Source of the DNA: an uncultured Clostridia bacterium
GTDB taxonomy: Bacteria; Bacillota; Clostridia; TANB77; CAG-508
NCBI GenBank assembly: GCA_934167735.1
Contig: CAKPLV010000054.1
Span: forward strand, 1-6,287
Direction of reading: 5' to 3'
Length of the DNA: 6,287 nt
The position numbers were made by a program, and so were the translations under genes. Below the pieces are notes generated by a model. That model had not been told where the DNA came from and made no database searches. It saw only the letters and a list, made by a program, of their open reading frames with translations. Shown in pieces: positions 5,989 to 6,287 of the stretch (the first letter of the stretch is position 1; the number at the start of each line of letters is the position of its first letter).

Positions 5989-6017
5989 TTGCCAAAGAAC
6001 ATATTATGATATATAAT
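5989..6017 (+). promoter_or_regulatory. Strong sigma-A promoter of the symporter gene
   Basis: TTGCCA (5989-5994), a 17-base spacer and a perfect TATAAT (6012-6017). Transcription should start near 6024, giving a leader of about 57 bases that carries the dyad at 6029-6052 and a modest ribosome site. A second TATAAT at 6060-6065 lacks a matching -35 and would leave almost no leader. Confidence 0.75.
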
Positions 6018-6028
6018 AGTCACAAATC

Positions 6029-6052
6029 CTGAGAATATAATTATATTTTCAG
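6029..6052. promoter_or_regulatory. 24-bp near-perfect palindrome in the symporter leader
   Basis: CTGAGAATATAA (6029-6040) abuts TTATATTTTCAG (6041-6052). Eleven of 12 positions are complementary and the remaining pair is G opposite T. It starts about 5 bases after the predicted transcription start, where a bound repressor would block initiation or early elongation. As RNA it would fold into a hairpin just upstream of the ribosome site. No T-run follows, so it is not an intrinsic terminator. It does not match the CodY consensus well. The regulator is unknown. Confidence 0.5.
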
Positions 6053-6080
6053 TTGCCTTTATAATGAAAGAGGTAGTATT

Positions 6081-6287
6081 ATGAAAAAATTTTTATCAAA
6101 TTACAAATCAACAATTATTTTAATAGTTGCTATAATTGTTGGTGGAATCGTAGGAATTGTATTCAAAGAAAAAGCAACTATTCTTAGTCCTTTAGGAGAT
6201 TTATTTTTAAATCTATTATTAGTTATCATAGTTCCACTTATATTTTTAACGATAACAACATCAATATCAAAGATGAAAACACCAAAA
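6081..6287 (+). CDS. Dicarboxylate/amino acid:cation symporter (DAACS family), N-terminal part
   Basis: The frame is open from ATG 6081 to the window edge, giving 69 residues of a protein that is normally about 400-430 long. A short basic N-terminus (MKKFLSNYK) leads into a first membrane helix (about 11-28, IILIVAIIVGGIVGIVF). The block SPLGDLFLNLLLVIIVPLIF (36-55) then follows. The 'lGdlFlnLLkmiivPLiF..i..sis' pattern is a hallmark of the Na+/H+-coupled glutamate/aspartate/dicarboxylate symporters (GltP, GltT, DctA), integral proteins of the cytoplasmic membrane. The residues that decide substrate lie beyond the window, so glutamate, aspartate, serine/threonine and C4-dicarboxylates all remain possible. 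The start follows AAAGAGGT (6067-6074) by 6 bases. The gene has its own promoter and a leader dyad, so it is probably regulated separately from the ABC operon. Confidence 0.87.
   Translation, partial: MKKFLSNYKSTIILIVAIIVGGIVGIVFKEKATILSPLGDLFLNLLLVIIVPLIFLTITTSISKMKTPK

Noticed and set aside
6030..6060. Possible CodY box (AATTTTCWGAAAATT) in the symporter leader
   Set aside because: Only the ATTTTCAG half resembles the consensus; the other half (TTGCCT) does not match. The dyad in the region has a different centre.

Overview
The window is strongly AT-rich chromosomal DNA from a low-GC Bacillota, most likely a clostridium or gut-type relative. This rests on the AGA/GGA/ATA-rich codon use, the strong AGGAGG-type ribosome sites, intrinsic terminators with U-runs, tRNA genes with encoded CCA, and an MtaB-type tRNA-modification enzyme. 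TGG encodes Trp and all five visible stop codons are TAA, so nothing suggests a mollicute code. Every gene reads on the + strand and no mobile element is visible.

Layout. (1) 1-34 is the last ten codons of an upstream gene, possibly a ROK-family glucokinase. (2) 48-1331 is mtaB, whose ribosome site overlaps the preceding stop codon. (3) 1456-1761 is an unrecognised 101-residue protein with its own predicted promoter and a clean terminator; its C-terminal half carries three copies of a short aromatic/acidic motif. (4) 1834-2128 is a small tRNA operon: a near-consensus promoter, a CAT-anticodon tRNA, tRNA-Tyr(GTA) and a strong terminator. (5) 2253-5939 is a two-gene ABC transporter operon: a MacB/LolD-type ATPase and a 990-residue FtsX-type permease, ending in a terminator whose stem begins inside the permease stop codon. 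(6) 5989-6287 is a promoter, a 24-bp near-perfect dyad in the leader, and the first 69 codons of a dicarboxylate/amino acid:cation symporter that runs off the window.

The genes fall into separate transcription units rather than one pathway. MtaB thiomethylates t6A37 in certain tRNAs, and two tRNAs lie nearby, but no functional link is implied beyond general translation. The ATPase and permease form one transporter. The permease is built from two similar FtsX modules, with a long coiled coil inserted in the first extracellular domain, so substrate transport is less likely than mechanical coupling across the envelope or lipoprotein/peptide handling. The least explained items are the small three-repeat protein, the coiled-coil insertion in the permease, and the dyad in the symporter leader. 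I see no clear evidence of a wholly new multi-gene system.
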